A DNA stretch of 35,647 nt from Nanobdellota archaeon (GCA_018817405.1 JAHITZ010000044.1:1-35647), one strand, 5' to 3'; counted from the stretch's first letter, positions 24,573-32,765 are shown. Translations and numbers: made by a program. The notes: a model not told the origin generated them from the sequence alone.

Positions 24573-24797
24573 ATGAGAAAACGAGACCTCGCTTCAGGGT
24601 TGGTGGTAGGGGCCCTAGCACTCGCAAATCTCGCGGAAATGTGCGTTGAAGCAATTTATTTGGCCAATCCAGAACCATTTCATCAGCAGGCTTCAGAGGC
24701 GATTGAATCGCGACTCTACAGAGAAACTTCCCAACAATCAGGGCCAAGACTGTATTATTCAGTAGAAACTAGGGAAGCATCTTCTGAAACGCCCTAG
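24573..24797 (+). CDS. Small exported hypothetical protein
   Basis: This 74-residue protein has an N-terminal signal or anchor (LASGLVVGALALANLAEMCV) and a polar Ser/Glu-rich tail (QASEAIESRLYRETSQQSGP). No family is recognised. A weak CATAAAAACC element lies about 28 nt before the ATG. The 52-bp GC-rich repeat lies just upstream. It ends with TAG and is followed by an imperfect hairpin (24812-24861) containing TTCGCA and TGCGAA arms. Confidence 0.5.
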   Translation: MRKRDLASGLVVGALALANLAEMCVEAIYLANPEPFHQQASEAIESRLYRETSQQSGPRLYYSVETREASSETP

Positions 24798-24919
24798 AAA
24801 CACCATCTTTGTAGCTGTTTTCATGGTTCGCATAACTGTGCTTGTGCGAAGTTTCTAGCTATTTTTAAGTAAAACTTCGCTTTAGTAAAATTTAAAAGAG
24901 CAAAAAGATGATCCTTTCC

Positions 24920-25237
24920 ATGAAGATTATTTCAGAAGATCTACGAGCTAGGGGAGTTGCTTTGGAAGATGCTTTTGGCGGCGAAGTTTGTAATGAAGCA
25001 AGAGCTCTGCGAAATCTTGCAGATATTAGATTGGTTGATGGCAGGAGAAAAAGAGCAGCTAGAAATTATTTAAGACAAATTGCAAATCAGTCTGTAATAC
25101 ATTCAGTTGACACCGCAACAACAATCAAAGAGAATTACACACTTGCATACACGCGTGATCAAACATATTTCTTTTTCAGACATAATACAGCAATTGGAGA
25201 ATTTCCTCACTCAATTTCTCCAGCTCAAACCTTCTAG
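24920..25237 (+). CDS. Small hypothetical protein
   Basis: This protein has 105 residues from the ATG at 24920, chosen because TTTAAAA begins 29 nt upstream; an ATG four codons earlier (24908) would sit too close to that TATA box. It is helical and Arg/Ala-rich (EDLRARGVALEDAFGGEVCN, DGRRKRAARNYLRQIA) with a more strand-like end (YTLAYTRDQTYFFFRHN). No membrane segment or known motif is seen. It stops at TAG. It is one of a run of isolated short genes with their own promoters and similar intergenic motifs. Confidence 0.55.
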   Translation: MKIISEDLRARGVALEDAFGGEVCNEARALRNLADIRLVDGRRKRAARNYLRQIANQSVIHSVDTATTIKENYTLAYTRDQTYFFFRHNTAIGEFPHSISPAQTF

Positions 25238-25355
25238 CGTTTATTAAATATTTTAGCATAGAGGAAATGTTCGGTTAATTCCTAGAAAACTGTCTCAAAG
25301 GGATTATCTTTTTCAGCCCACAAATGATTTTATATCCATAAAAACTGAGGGGAAA

Positions 25356-25574
25356 ATGGCAACAAGAAGAATTGGCCTAGGAAAAGTGTCGTTAAGATGT
25401 GATTACGTGTCAAGGAGAGACGGAGACTATTTGGTTCCGCAGAATCGGGACGGCACACCAAGTTCTTCACAAGGTCTTCTAATTATTAAGGCATCTACAA
25501 TGAGCAACCCTGTTTGGCAAGTCGAAGTGCCAGATGCAGACGAACCAGAAGGTGCTGGGCCTTGCATAATCTAA
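25356..25574 (+). CDS. Small hypothetical protein
   Basis: This 72-residue soluble protein is probably beta-rich (GLGKVSLRCDYVSRRDGDYL, QGLLIIKASTMSNPVWQVEV) and ends with an acidic, Gly/Pro-containing tail. No family is recognised. TTTATATCC sits 28 nt before the ATG, giving a leaderless promoter. The second copy of the 52-bp GC-rich repeat begins directly after the TAA stop. Confidence 0.55.
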   Translation: MATRRIGLGKVSLRCDYVSRRDGDYLVPQNRDGTPSSSQGLLIIKASTMSNPVWQVEVPDADEPEGAGPCII

Positions 25575-25626
25575 AAAAATAGCCACAATAAAAGCGGAGG
25601 ACCGAAGGCCCGACGCGCTCGGCATC
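25575..25626 (+). repeat. 52-bp GC-rich dispersed repeat, copy 2
   Basis: Its single mismatch to copy 1 (G to A) falls in the hairpin stem. On the minus strand this change keeps a G-U pair; on the plus strand it would leave an A-C mismatch. This hints that the minus-strand RNA is the structured one. Confidence 0.85.
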
Positions 25627-25661
25627 GAAAGATATTTAATTAAAAGGATTTTTTATAAGAT

Positions 25662-26351
25662 ATGGACCCAAAAATAGATCAAAATTTTCAAAGCGATCTT
25701 CTATCTAGATTTATTGTTGAGTTTGGCCTATTGAAAGATTTTAAGAGGGATCCAGCAAAGGCCCATAGGAAATTAATAAAGTTATTGAAGAAAAAAGATT
25801 TTCAAATCAAAATGGTAGTGTATAGAGATGTTAAGAAGGAGATACTTTTTGTTAAGGAATTAATAAAAAATAAACGGTTCGGTAAAAGTGAGTATTTTTG
25901 GGAAATGATTTTGATATACTTAGTTTCAGGCATTGAAAGGGTCGTAAATGTAAAGCTATCTGCTGAGCTGGGAATCAGAGGCATTGATTTAAAGGTGATT
26001 AATGAAATTATTCTCAGAAAACTATCTGTTGAAGATAAATTAACTTAGTTTTCAGAGCTATTGGCTTGCAAAAATATAATGTCTGAATTGTTTAGTTGGC
26101 CAAAGATGAAGCGTTTTATCAGGCTCAGGGACACAGCAATCCATGCCAAACCTCAGATAGCAAAAGAAACCCAAGAAACCCAAGAAATAAACTCAGTTAA
26201 GATTAAGGAATTAATAAAAATAATTGAAGATATTCTCAATCTTCTAGAAAAAGATAAATTATCTAGTAAAGAAATGAAATCAAAGAAGCAAAACTTTGCT
26301 GAAGCAAAAAAACTTACAAAAAAGTACATTTCTAACTTAGATAAAAGTTAA
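25662..26351 (+). pseudogene. HEPN-like gene interrupted by one in-frame TAG
   Basis: The first part (128 residues to TAG at 26046-26048) is helical: FWEMILIYLVSGIERVVNVK, then IILRKLSVEDKLT. Without any change of frame it continues as FSELLACKNIMSELF and FIRLRDTAIHAKP to a TAA at 26351. RDTAIH fits the Rx4H signature of HEPN nucleases, and the long helix before it matches the HEPN four-helix layout. The catalytic part therefore lies after the TAG, so the gene is either broken or needs readthrough. The downstream part could restart at the ATG at 26079. TTTAATT lies 27 nt before the first ATG. No nucleotidyltransferase partner gene is adjacent. The HEPN assignment is from motif and helix pattern only. 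Confidence 0.55.
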
Positions 26352-26425
26352 AACTTCGCATAAGATACCTTAACCGCCCTTAAAAATTAAGGTGAGAAGT
26401 TCGCTTTAATCGAGTAACAAATACA

Positions 26426-26743
26426 TTAAGAGGCTACGGAATCCCAAACATGCTGAGCATTTTGCCTGTCAAGTCTTTGATGATATTCCTGCCCTGCAGC
26501 CGTTGGCGTGTAGGTGCCACTTGGTAATCTTTCGAGATGCCCTCTATCAACAAGGCCTCTTAAAAAAGTTCTAGCATCTGTTGATGTGGGCCAACTTCTT
26601 TGCCTCCATCTTCTTCGAACCCAACTCCTGGTGTCAGCAGGATCTTTAAGTTGCATTCTAGTACGATGTGCTGTTAAGAATTGCTCTGCTGTTCTAAGCC
26701 CATGCTGCAAACAGCCATACGCTCCTAATTCTCTAAATTTCAT
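26426..26743 (-). CDS. Small winged-helix-like protein
   Basis: This protein has 105 residues from the ATG at 26743, chosen because CTTTAAAAGG lies 28 nt upstream; a TTG seven codons earlier is less likely. The C-terminal half has a winged-helix look: TSTDARTFLRGLVDRGHLER, LPSGTYTPTAAGQEYHQRL. The N-terminal half is Arg-rich (WVRRRWRQRSW), so nucleic-acid binding is plausible. The codon and residue use (Arg, Gly, Trp) is unlike the Lys-rich neighbours, which may mean acquisition from elsewhere. It converges with the HEPN-like gene across a 74-bp gap containing nested inverted repeats (CCTTAA/TTAAGG). Confidence 0.55.
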   Translation of the reverse strand: MKFRELGAYGCLQHGLRTAEQFLTAHRTRMQLKDPADTRSWVRRRWRQRSWPTSTDARTFLRGLVDRGHLERLPSGTYTPTAAGQEYHQRLDRQNAQHVWDSVAS

Positions 26744-26793
26744 AGAATTACTCGAAATCAAACCCTTTTAAAGTTTTCGCCTGTTATTTCTAG

Positions 26794-27456
26794 CTAAAGA
26801 TACTCAATATCTGCACTTTCCTTAAGACTATTAACAAAGTCACTAAACTCTTGTTGCTGTTTTTGTTGTGCCAAAGCAAGTTTCAATTGCCCAGCTATGT
26901 TTTCATAAGGCATAACAACCGCTCCTGTGAATAAAACATCTTTTTTAGCATCATAATAAGCTCTTGCTTCTTCATCGCTAACTTCAATATCTGAAGTCAC
27001 GTCTTTTATAACGCGTTCAATAATGACCAAATCTTTATAATTTTCAAGAGATTTTTCATAACTTTCCCCTTTAGAAGTAATATCTCCCTTTACTTTTTCT
27101 AGAGTTAGGCCTTGCTTTGCAATAACTTGTTCTAAATGTTGTTCAGCTTCTTCATCAGTTACAGAAATACCTCTGCGTTGTGCTTCCTGTAAAACAAGGA
27201 CATCAGAAACCGCCCTTTCAAGCGCAGCATCTTCACCCACTTGTTTTTTAGTTTGTGCTTCGAGCATTGCCTTTACCTGTTGGACATCGCCCTGAAGGAA
27301 ATATTCATCATTAACAACAACCACAACATCTTCGATAATCTCTTTTTGCTTTTCAACACCCTAAAAACCAAAGAAAAGAACAAAAGCAAAAACAACTACG
27401 ACAAAAAACCCGACAGCAACATTCTCTCTATTTTTGATAGATTTCTTCTTTTTCAT
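26794..27456 (-). pseudogene. SurA-N-like chaperone gene interrupted by one in-frame TAG
   Basis: From an ATG at 27456 the frame encodes a basic start and a membrane anchor (ENVAVGFFVVVVFAFVLFFG), then meets TAG at 27361-27363. The same frame continues as GVEKQKEIIEDVVVVVNDEY and a 180-residue helical domain of SurA N-terminal type (VLVLQEAQRRGISVTDEEAE, YEKSLENYKDLVIIERVIKD). It ends with a second TAG after ADIEYL. Such proteins are membrane-anchored, outward-facing chaperones; no parvulin isomerase domain is present. The TAG sits at codon 32, exactly at the end of the anchor, so without readthrough only the anchor is made, unless translation restarts internally. Confidence 0.65.
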
Positions 27457-27787
27457 AACAAGAGTTCAACGAGAAATATTCTATCTAATTGTTTGTGCTT
27501 TGTCAAACATTTTATTTCTTCAAAATCTTAACAATGAGTTTGATTACAAACACAAAAAAAGCTAAAACAAACGTGACAATAACCTTTTCATTACATTAAC
27601 GGAAAGGATACATCGGTTTTGAAACCGGGTGAGGAATTGTGTCCTCAAAATTTAGTTGATAATTAATGAATCTAAGACACCAAAAATTCCCAATAATTAA
27701 TGAATCTTTTCTTTGTGGATTTTGTGTGTCTGTTAACATTTTTGTTTTAGTTCCTGATACCTCGCCATTTAGGAGTGGTTGTTCATT
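27457..27787. other. Gene-free stretch with palindromes and a 15-bp direct repeat
   Basis: No reading frame looks real here. CGGTTT-TG-AAACCG (27614-27627) and GAGGA/TCCTC (27631-27646) are adjacent dyads. ATAATTAATGAATCT occurs at 27659-27673 and again at 27693-27707. It may hold a small RNA or the terminator of the YbjQ operon, which ends at 27788. Confidence 0.5.
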
Positions 27788-28111
27788 TCACCCCAACTTC
27801 ACAGCAGTCCCGTAAGCTAAAATCTCTGCCGCACCGCCGACAACCATTGAAGTCATGAATCTCATCCCAATTACAGCATCTGCGCCAAGTCCAATTGCTT
27901 CATTTACCATCCGATTGTACGACTCCTCTCTCGCTTGAACCAACAAATTAGTGTAAGACTTTATCTCACCCCCAACAATATTTTTAAAACCCGCAGCAAT
28001 ATCTCTCCCGATGTTCTTAGCCCGAACAGTGTTGCCCTTAACAACTCCCAAGATTTTCACAACTTTTTTCCCAGGAATTGTTTCAACAGTTGTAACAAGC
28101 AAATTGTCCAT
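27788..28111 (-). CDS. YbjQ/UPF0145 family protein
   Basis: This 107-residue cytoplasmic protein matches the YbjQ/UPF0145 fold, often described as a putative heavy-metal-binding domain. It has VTTVETIPGKKVVKILGVVK, then GNTVRAKNIGRDIAAGFKNI, and the conserved AIGLGADAVIGMRFMTS followed by ILAYGTAVKL. Length is typical (about 105 residues). Members assemble as pentamers; the physiological role is unknown. It follows a small membrane-protein gene by 24 bp on the same strand, so it may be tethered at the membrane through that partner, an inference from order only. Confidence 0.9.
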   Translation of the reverse strand: MDNLLVTTVETIPGKKVVKILGVVKGNTVRAKNIGRDIAAGFKNIVGGEIKSYTNLLVQAREESYNRMVNEAIGLGADAVIGMRFMTSMVVGGAAEILAYGTAVKLG

Positions 28112-28135
28112 TTTAATTACTACTTTCCCCTCTTT

Positions 28136-28336
28136 TTATTTCTTTGCTTTTTGTTTTATAGGCTCAACAAATTCTTGCTGTTTTAGTGTTGCCAATATGA
28201 CAATTCCAATAAGCAAGAGAACAAAACCATAAATAAGCAAGAATTTCACAGAAAAAAAAGCAACTACAATTAAAACCAAACCCACAATCATCAAAATAGT
28301 CCCAGAGGCAACAGCAAAACCATCAATTTTTTCCAT
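28136..28336 (-). CDS. Small two-helix membrane protein
   Basis: This 66-residue protein has two membrane segments (ASGTILMIVGLVLIVVAFFS and FLLIYGFVLLLIGIVILATL) and a charged C-terminus (PIKQKAKK) facing the cytoplasm. No named family is recognised. It lies just upstream of the YbjQ-family gene, with which it probably forms an operon. The 28337-28525 gap before it contains no gene. Confidence 0.65.
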   Translation of the reverse strand: MEKIDGFAVASGTILMIVGLVLIVVAFFSVKFLLIYGFVLLLIGIVILATLKQQEFVEPIKQKAKK

Positions 28337-28525
28337 TTCAAATAAACAAACAACAGACTAATAAATCTATCTTTTTAGTTAATTCAACGTAAATCAAACA
28401 GCGCGATACAACCACAAAAACTACCGCGCAAAAGAAGAGATTTGCTTAGCAAGGGCAGTCCTTCCAAATATTATCTACTTGTTTATTGCAAACAACCACA
28501 CAAAAATACTCTACCCACTAAAGAT

Positions 28526-30538
28526 TTAATAAAACTTGCCCTTGATTTTTTTCTTTTTTCCTTTGTTCTTTCCTAACACAAACCAAAGAACAACCACCAC
28601 AATTACAATTATCACTATAACCACCATCCAAACCCTTGCGTTACTAGAAGAAAGTTGTGGTCCAGTTTCTTCCTCTGCTAGTTGCGCTACTTCCTCACCT
28701 TCTTGTTCTGTCTCTGGTTCTGGTTGTGCCCCAGTCACAGCTTCATATATTGATTTAATTGTTATGTCTGCTTTGTTGTTTGTGATAGAATTAAGTGTAA
28801 CAACAAGGTCATAGAAACCATCATCTGTAACCTCAAACTTTTTGCTTTCTCCAATCTTAAGCGTAGCTTCTTGGGGGGTGCTTGTAACTTCAACAGTAGC
28901 ACTATCAGCACCCAAACTAGTAATTCCAACATAATGGGTCTCTGCCCTTTCTCCTGTCCCTCCAGACACACTTAACTTAACTCTATGTTGTTTAGCCAAT
29001 GTTCTAGTTACACCTTCTTCTTTGTTACTTAAAACTTCATCAGCTTCATTATACGTCGCACTCCATGTTGTTCCTCCGCCACCACTACCTCCTCCGCCAC
29101 CACTACTTCCGCCACCACAGGCCTCAGTAGAATATGCAGTGCTCGCGCTGCTCCCAGTATTTCCAGCATTATCTGTACAACTTACAATAAAGTTATAAGA
29201 TGTACCGCACGATAAACCTGTAACAGTAAGTGTCTGGGTCCCGCTATTAGGAGTCATACCCGTTACTGTTACAAACTCAGCACTAAATCCATCAACACCA
29301 CAAGCGCTAGCTACGCGACTTCCGCCCTCTGTAATGGCAGAAGTCATAACTATTTGAGTCTGAGTAGAACTACTAGATCTTGCCAAGGTTAAAGCTGGAT
29401 CAGTAGTATCCAACACAAGTGCCCTAGTAGCAGTGGTAATTCTGGCGTTGGTATAATCAGTAACAGTTAGATTATATGTATAATTAGATTCAGTCAAAGA
29501 AGTCCAATTCATCCAAGTTCTATACAAGTAAGTCTTATTAAAAACTGTTTCATTAAGTTTGGCTGTTTGATTATGCAATGTAAATGTTATATTAACAGCA
29601 CTGCTATTTTGTGTAAAACTCATATTAGCATAAATCCAATCTCTAGAAAAGTTAGTTCCATCATTTTCACTTGAAGTTCCATAAGAAAGCACAGGCAGGG
29701 TGTTATTAACAATAATTGTAACAGAACTCGTAATATTCAAATTGTTATAAGTATCATTTGCCCAAACAGTAATGTTATGAACACCATCTGTGAGCTCTCC
29801 AGTATCAAAGGTAATATACCAGTCATTCCCAATATTAGTCGCCGCTATTGTGAAATTCTGATGAACTCCACCAGTACCCACCCCGGTGGCGTTAGTTATA
29901 TTAAAGTGGACAGCACTCATAGCACCATTGTCTGTAATAGTTGCATTTAGAGTAATGGTCCCAGAAACATTTGACCAAGGACTAGGCACATTAATTGTTG
30001 TAAGATTAGGAGTAGTTGTGTCGTTAACCACAACAGAGATATTTGCCCATCGTGTTCCTGTACCATTATAAGTTGTCTCGACAGTAATATTATACCAGCC
30101 AGGGTGCTGAACAGTCGCATTAAACCAGAAGTTCTTTAGCGTTCCAGCAGCAGACCCATTGAAAAGCATACTCGAGGCATTTTCCCAAACTAAACTTATA
30201 TTGCCTGTACTTGTAAATGTATAATTGCCAACACCCAAACTTGTACCATTGTGAAACAAAGACCCAGGCCTAAAAACAAAACCAGTTGGCAAAGTGATAT
30301 TAACTTTTGTTATATTTGATTCGTAGGTATTATCGGAATTATTAATTGTTATATTATATGTGTATCCGATGTCTTCTAAGACTGGCCCATATAAAGAAGT
30401 ATTATATCCATCAGAAGTTACTACATGGGCTGCAAAACCAAACGAGATATAAAACACAACGGCTAATAATCCCAACACAATAAAACTTTTCAATGCCAAT
30501 TTTGCTTGCTTATTCATTGTCACACTCTTTTTATACAT
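28526..30538 (-). CDS. Large surface (S-layer-like) glycoprotein with C-terminal membrane anchor
   Basis: This protein has 670 residues. A signal peptide (FIVLGLLAVVFYISFGFAAH) is followed by about 360 residues packed with N-glycosylation sequons (NIT, NYT, NGT, NDT), in beta-sandwich repeats typical of archaeal surface proteins. A fibronectin-III-like module (about 390-475, ending in CTDNAGNTGSS) precedes a Gly/Ser hinge. A second beta domain with KIGESKKFEVTDDGFYDLVV follows, then an acidic Glu/Gln stalk, one membrane helix (VWMVVIVIIVIVVVVLWFVL) and a Lys-rich cytoplasmic end. It would be anchored in the membrane and face outward, perhaps in the S-layer or in host contact. Starts at 30538 and 30517 each have a TATA about 28 nt upstream. 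Confidence 0.85.
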   Translation of the reverse strand: MYKKSVTMNKQAKLALKSFIVLGLLAVVFYISFGFAAHVVTSDGYNTSLYGPVLEDIGYTYNITINNSDNTYESNITKVNITLPTGFVFRPGSLFHNGTSLGVGNYTFTSTGNISLVWENASSMLFNGSAAGTLKNFWFNATVQHPGWYNITVETTYNGTGTRWANISVVVNDTTTPNLTTINVPSPWSNVSGTITLNATITDNGAMSAVHFNITNATGVGTGGVHQNFTIAATNIGNDWYITFDTGELTDGVHNITVWANDTYNNLNITSSVTIIVNNTLPVLSYGTSSENDGTNFSRDWIYANMSFTQNSSAVNITFTLHNQTAKLNETVFNKTYLYRTWMNWTSLTESNYTYNLTVTDYTNARITTATRALVLDTTDPALTLARSSSSTQTQIVMTSAITEGGSRVASACGVDGFSAEFVTVTGMTPNSGTQTLTVTGLSCGTSYNFIVSCTDNAGNTGSSASTAYSTEACGGGSSGGGGGSGGGGTTWSATYNEADEVLSNKEEGVTRTLAKQHRVKLSVSGGTGERAETHYVGITSLGADSATVEVTSTPQEATLKIGESKKFEVTDDGFYDLVVTLNSITNNKADITIKSIYEAVTGAQPEPETEQEGEEVAQLAEEETGPQLSSSNARVWMVVIVIIVIVVVVLWFVLGKNKGKKKKIKGKFY

Positions 30539-30558
30539 ATATAAATTAGAAGAAAGTC

Positions 30559-30569
30559 TTTATAAATCT
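30559..30569. promoter_or_regulatory. Palindromic TATA box shared by tRNA-Thr and the surface-protein gene
   Basis: The TTTATAAA core reads the same on both strands. It lies 22-31 nt before the tRNA start (30590) and a similar distance before the ATG of the divergent surface-protein gene (30538), so one TATA box may serve both directions. Confidence 0.5.
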
Positions 30570-30589
30570 TTCTTCACCTATTCTTTAGA

Positions 30590-30714
30590 GCCTCTATAGC
30601 TCAGTTGGCTAGAGCGCCACTCTCGTAGATTTAAAATTACAAGTTTGAAGATTCTGAAATAGCGTCGACAATCGAGATAAGTGGAGGTCCCGGGTTCAAG
30701 TCCCGGTAGGGGCT
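30590..30714 (+). tRNA. tRNA-Thr (anticodon CGU) with a 51-nt intron
   Basis: The acceptor arms GCCTCTA and TAGGGGC pair, with U73 as discriminator as is usual for archaeal tRNA-Thr. The D arm is GCTC/GAGC, the anticodon stem is CCACT/AGTGG and the T arm is CCGGG-TTCAAGT-CCCGG. The anticodon CGT is at 30624-30626. An intron at 30628-30678 lies after position 37. Its ends form a bulge-helix-bulge (exon CTCG with intron CGAG, and 3-nt bulges TAG and ATA) for the archaeal splicing endonuclease. The mature tRNA is 74 nt; CCA is not encoded. It decodes ACG and sits just before argS. Confidence 0.92.
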
Positions 30715-30752
30715 TTACATAAATTTATTAATCATCTTAACAATTCTTTATC

Positions 30753-32435
30753 ATGAAGAAAGATGTTATAAAAACAATTAAAAAATATATGGGGCTAACG
30801 ACAAACGAAATAGAAAACTTAATTGAAATTCCTCCTTCTCCAGAATTAGGAGATTTTGCATTTCCTTGTTTTGCCGTCGGTAAAAAACTAAAGAAAAATC
30901 CTGCAGAAATTGCGCAAGACATAACTAAAAAAATAAAGTCAAAAGAATTTGAAAAAGTAGAAGCTAAAGGACCATATGTTAATTTTTTTGTTGATAAAAC
31001 AAAGTTAGCAAAAAAAACCCTTGAAACAATAAAAATGCAAAAAGAAAAATATGGTTCTAAAAAACTAGGAAACGAAAAGATAATGGTTGAATTCTCTCAA
31101 CCAAACACACATAAAGCATTCCACGTCGGTCACATTAGAGGAACTTCTTTAGGAGAAAGCATATCAAGAATTTTAGAATTTACAGGAAATAAAGTTATTA
31201 GGGCAAACTACTCTGGAGACACTGGAATGCACATTGCAAAATGGCTCTGGTCTTACCAAAAGTTTCACGCAAAAGAAAAATTAAAAGAAGAAGAATCCTG
31301 GATTGCTTCAATCTATGTGGAAGCCATTAAAAAACTTGAGCAAACCCCAGAATCCCAAGAAGAAGTAGAAGAAATAAATAGAAAATTAGAATCAGGAGAA
31401 GAGAAGAAACTAAATTATCTTTGGAAGAAAACAAGACAATCGTCAATCAATGCTTGGAAAAAAATTTACAATGAGCTAAACACGAAATTCAGCATCCAAT
31501 ATTTTGAATCAGAATTAGAAAAACCAGCTAAAGCCTTTGTGAAATCTCTCGTGAAAAAAAAGATTGCAAAGATCTCGGAAGGGGCGACGATAATTAATTT
31601 TGAAGACCAGAATCAAGCAAACCTTGGAGTTTTTCTTTTACTAAGAAAAGATGGCACCGTACTTTACGGAGGAAAAGACCTGGGTTTAGCAGAAAAAAAA
31701 TTTAAAGAATTCAAACTCAATAAGTCCTATTATATAATAGGACGAGAACAAGAGCTCTACATCCATCAAGTTTTCAAGACTCTTGAGTTAGCAAAATCAA
31801 AAGCTGCCGGAAAAAGTTTCTATATTCCTCTGTCAGAAGTGAGACTTCCAACCGGAAAAATGTCCTCACGAACCGGCGACAATGTTCTTTATTCAAATTT
31901 TAAAAAAGAATTAATCGATTATGCTAAAGAAGAGATAAAAAAGAGGCACAAGATAAACACGAAAGAATTAGAAAAAAGGTCTTTACTAATTGCCATAGCC
32001 TCGATGAAATATGCAATGCTTAGGCAAGACTTAAACAAAACAATTGTCTTTAACAAAAAAGAGTCCATCAGTTTCGAAGGTAACACAGGCCCGTACCTAT
32101 TATATACTTATGCGCGGGCTAAAAGCATCTTAAGAAAAGCAAAATACAAACAGAAGAAGTTTAAAATTAAAGACTTAAACGATTCAGAGAAATCTCTTGT
32201 TTTACAATTAACTAAATTCCCAGAAATTATAGAAAAAGCTTACAAAACTCTCTCTCCAAGTCTGATTGCAAACTACGCTCACCAATTAGCTCAGACATTT
32301 AATGAGTTTTATCATAAAAACAAAGTAATTGGTTCTAAAGAAGAATCATTTAGACTTGTGCTTGTAGATGCATCTTCCCAAGTGCTCAAAAACGCCCTGT
32401 ACCTTTTGGGCATAGAAACTTTAGAGAGAATGTGA
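30753..32435 (+). CDS. argS: Arginyl-tRNA synthetase
   Basis: This 560-residue class I synthetase charges tRNA-Arg with arginine. The N-terminal tRNA-binding domain (about 1-100) includes the PSPELGDFAFPCFAVGKKLK region. The catalytic core has the HIGH motif as HVGH (124-127, in PNTHKAFHVGHIRG), followed by YSGDTGMHIAKW, and the KMSK motif appears as KMSSRTGD (about 369-376). The C-terminal anticodon-binding helix bundle ends with ALYLLGIETLERM, the usual ArgS ending. Its length is on the short side for ArgS but all domains are present. AATTTATTAAT lies about 30 nt before the ATG. The tRNA-Thr gene lies 38 bp upstream and may be transcribed separately. Confidence 0.96.
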   Translation: MKKDVIKTIKKYMGLTTNEIENLIEIPPSPELGDFAFPCFAVGKKLKKNPAEIAQDITKKIKSKEFEKVEAKGPYVNFFVDKTKLAKKTLETIKMQKEKYGSKKLGNEKIMVEFSQPNTHKAFHVGHIRGTSLGESISRILEFTGNKVIRANYSGDTGMHIAKWLWSYQKFHAKEKLKEEESWIASIYVEAIKKLEQTPESQEEVEEINRKLESGEEKKLNYLWKKTRQSSINAWKKIYNELNTKFSIQYFESELEKPAKAFVKSLVKKKIAKISEGATIINFEDQNQANLGVFLLLRKDGTVLYGGKDLGLAEKKFKEFKLNKSYYIIGREQELYIHQVFKTLELAKSKAAGKSFYIPLSEVRLPTGKMSSRTGDNVLYSNFKKELIDYAKEEIKKRHKINTKELEKRSLLIAIASMKYAMLRQDLNKTIVFNKKESISFEGNTGPYLLYTYARAKSILRKAKYKQKKFKIKDLNDSEKSLVLQLTKFPEIIEKAYKTLSPSLIANYAHQLAQTFNEFYHKNKVIGSKEESFRLVLVDASSQVLKNALYLLGIETLERM

Positions 32436-32481
32436 ACTTATAACTAAATATTTAAAAAGATAAAATTTATTGATTAATCTC

Positions 32482-32640
32482 ATGAATATAATAAGCATAT
32501 TGCTGGCGAATAGTTTTTTTCTTTTGATAGTCCTATTAGTTTTAATTGCAGTATCCTTTAGAAACGGCCACCCAAAAAAACGAAGCAAGTCCAAGGTAAA
32601 AGACGACTTGAAGAAAATCAAAGAACAGATTTATAATTAG
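32482..32640 (+). CDS. 52-residue single-pass membrane protein
   Basis: An N-terminal membrane helix (ISILLANSFFLLIVLLVLIA) is followed by a strongly basic cytoplasmic tail (NGHPKKRSKSKVKDDLKKIK). TATTTAAAAAG lies about 33 nt before the ATG. No family is recognised, but the layout is common for tiny archaeal membrane proteins. It follows argS by 46 bp and ends with TAG. Confidence 0.55.
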   Translation: MNIISILLANSFFLLIVLLVLIAVSFRNGHPKKRSKSKVKDDLKKIKEQIYN

Positions 32641-32765
32641 CTTCTATTTATTAAACATTTAGTACATTGTAACCTAAACGTCAGTTCCAAAAATTTTCTA
32701 GTATTTTACTAAGTAGTAAAAAATTGTTAGGAAAATCTTATATAGTATTATTCAGTTATTCTAAC

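Noticed and set aside
30628-30678. Insertion disrupting the tRNA gene
   Set aside because: The position after base 37 and the bulge-helix-bulge pairing identify a normal archaeal tRNA intron.
32421-32621. 66-codon minus-strand frame opposite the 52-residue gene
   Set aside because: It is antisense to a better-supported plus-strand membrane-protein gene with its own TATA and lacks features of its own.
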